Shown: in pieces, positions 62,811 through 64,000 of the stretch
Layout of the letters: every line of letters starts with the position of its first letter
How positions within the stretch are numbered: the stretch's first letter is position 1
NCBI RefSeq assembly: GCF_000346615.1
Contig: NZ_ANNU01000002.1
Location: 142,326-206,325, forward strand
Length of the DNA stretch: 64,000 nucleotides
Reading direction: 5' to 3'
DNA from: Nafulsella turpanensis ZLM-10
Lineage (GTDB): Bacteria > Bacteroidota > Bacteroidia > Cytophagales > Cyclobacteriaceae
Made by a program: the position numbers and the translations under genes
The notes under the pieces: model-generated
What the model saw: the letters and a program-made list of their open reading frames with translations, nothing else
Database searches by the model: none
What the model was told of the DNA's origin: nothing

Positions 62811-63144
62811 ACTCATCTTATCAAAGACTTTTATAGTCAATACATTACATGTTGCAGAAAGAGAATGTACAGTTTTGCGGAAGAGCAGGCATAATGATTT
62901 ATGGAATCCCGCTGTATGCCCAATTCATTTTGACTGCTAACTATCCAAAGTTAGAAAAGATAATTTACAGCCCCGAGCATTGTTACGCAGGCCATTCTTT
63001 TTTACCTTCCCCATTAGGCCGATAAAAGAAGGTACTCTCATCCTTCTCCTCACTGGCAGCCTCTCAACTTTTTGAGGATTTCAAAACCACAACACTTTAT
63101 TTTTGCTTTTCTATTAAACTATTCATTTTTCAAATTTCCTCTTT
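62811..63144. other. Gene-free stretch
   Basis: About 330 bases between the decayed frame and the small membrane protein. I see no gene, RNA or repeat in it, apart from the presumed promoter of the next gene. Confidence 0.5.
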
Positions 63145-63489
63145 ATGAACGATACTCTTCTATTGGTCCTCGCCAGTGTTTTTTTACTTTTTCTCCTCTT
63201 TATCCTCCTCTTCATCTTTAAAGGAAGAACGGAAATAAACCTGAAAGGGGAAGATGCTGTTTTAAAATATCCGTTAAGCACCAAAAGGATTAACCTTCCA
63301 ACCGAACTGGAAAGTTGGAAAGTACAGAGAACTTACTATTTAAGACTTGGGGTATTCTATACCATTATCATGCGGCTCAAAAGAGGAAAGCAGCTAATGG
63401 TAAGCTCCCGTTTTAACCAGTCGAATTATAACCAGCTATACAGCCACCTCAACAGCCACTTCAGGGAAAGAAGAACAAAGGATGAATAA
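63145..63489 (+). CDS. Small membrane-anchored hypothetical protein
   Basis: A 114-aa protein with one strong N-terminal membrane helix (about 4-25, LLLVLASVFLLFLLFILLFI) and a basic cytosolic domain, probably a beta-rich fold of the PH-like type (AVLKYPLSTKRINLPTELESWKVQR, then YTIIMRLKRGKQLMVSSRF). Unknown family. It is a single gene with no close neighbour on its strand. Confidence 0.65.
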   Translation: MNDTLLLVLASVFLLFLLFILLFIFKGRTEINLKGEDAVLKYPLSTKRINLPTELESWKVQRTYYLRLGVFYTIIMRLKRGKQLMVSSRFNQSNYNQLYSHLNSHFRERRTKDE

Positions 63490-63741
63490 AGAATACCGGG
63501 GGGCATGTCCCTTTATTTTCCACTAACACTTACCCACTCCTAAAACAGGAAAGCAACCTCCTCAGAGGCTATTCATTTAACACAAGCAGGTGAAGAGATA
63601 TTACTGACAAACCTACACCAATAATTCCTTCATGTTATTTAATACCCTCCTCAACTATGAATGGAAGGGTTCGATAAAATAGGTTTGGGACGTGAGATAT
63701 CTATTCCTCCGGCCTATTCCACCTACCATTTAGGTCTGACA

Positions 63742-63776
63742 TAAAAAAAACCTCACCAGATTCTTCTGATGAGGTT
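63742..63776 (-). terminator. tRNA-Thr operon terminator
   Basis: AACCTCA (63749-63755) pairs with TGAGGTT (63770-63776), with further inner pairs. On the minus strand it is followed by eight T. It ends the tRNA-Thr pair. Confidence 0.88.
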
Positions 63777-63779
63777 ATG

Positions 63780-63852
<73 letters not shown>

Positions 63853-63886
63853 GAAACTATTAATAATTTTCTTGAAGATTTACGTG

Positions 63887-63959
<73 letters not shown>

Positions 63960-64000
63960 GAAATAAAATGAAAATGGGCTAATTTGCTATATGAGGAGGA

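Overview
The window looks like chromosomal DNA from a Bacteroidota bacterium, most likely of the order Cytophagales. Four observations support this. The primary sigma factor is the short form (287 aa, no N-terminal 1.1 region). The best promoters follow the Bacteroidota pattern TTTG-N18-21-TAnnTTTG, seen at rpsO, tRNA-Asp and tRNA-Met. Most start codons have no clear Shine-Dalgarno sequence. Lineage-typical genes are present: a DUF2911 lipoprotein-like secreted protein, an OmpA protein with PD40 repeats, two-component-regulator propeller kinases, a GroES-like co-chaperone, bshB1 and menC. The content is mostly housekeeping. I see no prophage, integrase, insertion sequence or CRISPR array.

Layout. 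0.1-5.3 kb: secreted hypothetical, ureohydrolase, SixA-like phosphatase, topA. 5.4-9.9 kb: orphan HAMP/GAF/PAS sensor, Zn-less sirtuin, menC. 10-15.9 kb: ppa, queA, an MscS channel broken by one base, a four-helix-bundle protein, tyrS, a lipid kinase. 15.9-19.3 kb (minus): acyltransferase, patatin, MBL hydrolase, accA, a lipid-leaning block. 19.4-20.8 kb: two identical tRNA-Asp genes and a decayed histidine kinase. 20.8-31.3 kb: lipoprotein, TPR protein, multi-PAS histidine kinase, S9 peptidase, propeller histidine kinase. 31.5-36.4 kb: OmpA/PD40 protein, MoxR ATPase plus VWA protein, CYTH protein, GroES-like protein. 36.6-40.7 kb: a tight four-gene operon of C39-like peptidase, RimK-type ATP-grasp ligase, GCS2 carboxylate-amine ligase and N-formylglutamate amidohydrolase. 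40.7-43.9 kb: a propeller histidine kinase with Tyr in place of the phospho-accepting His. 44-47.9 kb: glycosyltransferase, an overlapping operon of hotdog thioesterase, alkyladenine glycosylase and hydroxyacid dehydrogenase, then the DUF2911 protein. 48-53.4 kb: Na+/solute symporter with a 45-aa membrane protein just upstream, L-2-hydroxyglutarate oxidase, YheT hydrolase, pdxH. 53.4-62.2 kb (minus): a core information-processing and envelope chain in the order START-like protein, lptF/G, rpsO, pnp, rpoD, trxB, M23/LysM peptidase, bshB1. 62.2-64 kb: tRNA-Met, a decayed gene, a small membrane protein and two identical tRNA-Thr genes.

The best candidate for an under-described system is the amidoligase operon at 36.6-40.7 kb. 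Two amide-forming enzymes (ATP-grasp and GCS2) are translationally coupled to two amide-cleaving enzymes (C39-like and N-formylglutamate amidohydrolase). None of the four has a signal peptide, which points to a cytosolic peptide-like metabolite or protein tag of unknown structure. Other points of interest are five sensory proteins (one decayed) with no response regulator nearby, the His-to-Tyr kinase, a possible attenuator before queA, palindromic leaders at rpoD and pnp, and the small membrane protein beside the symporter.
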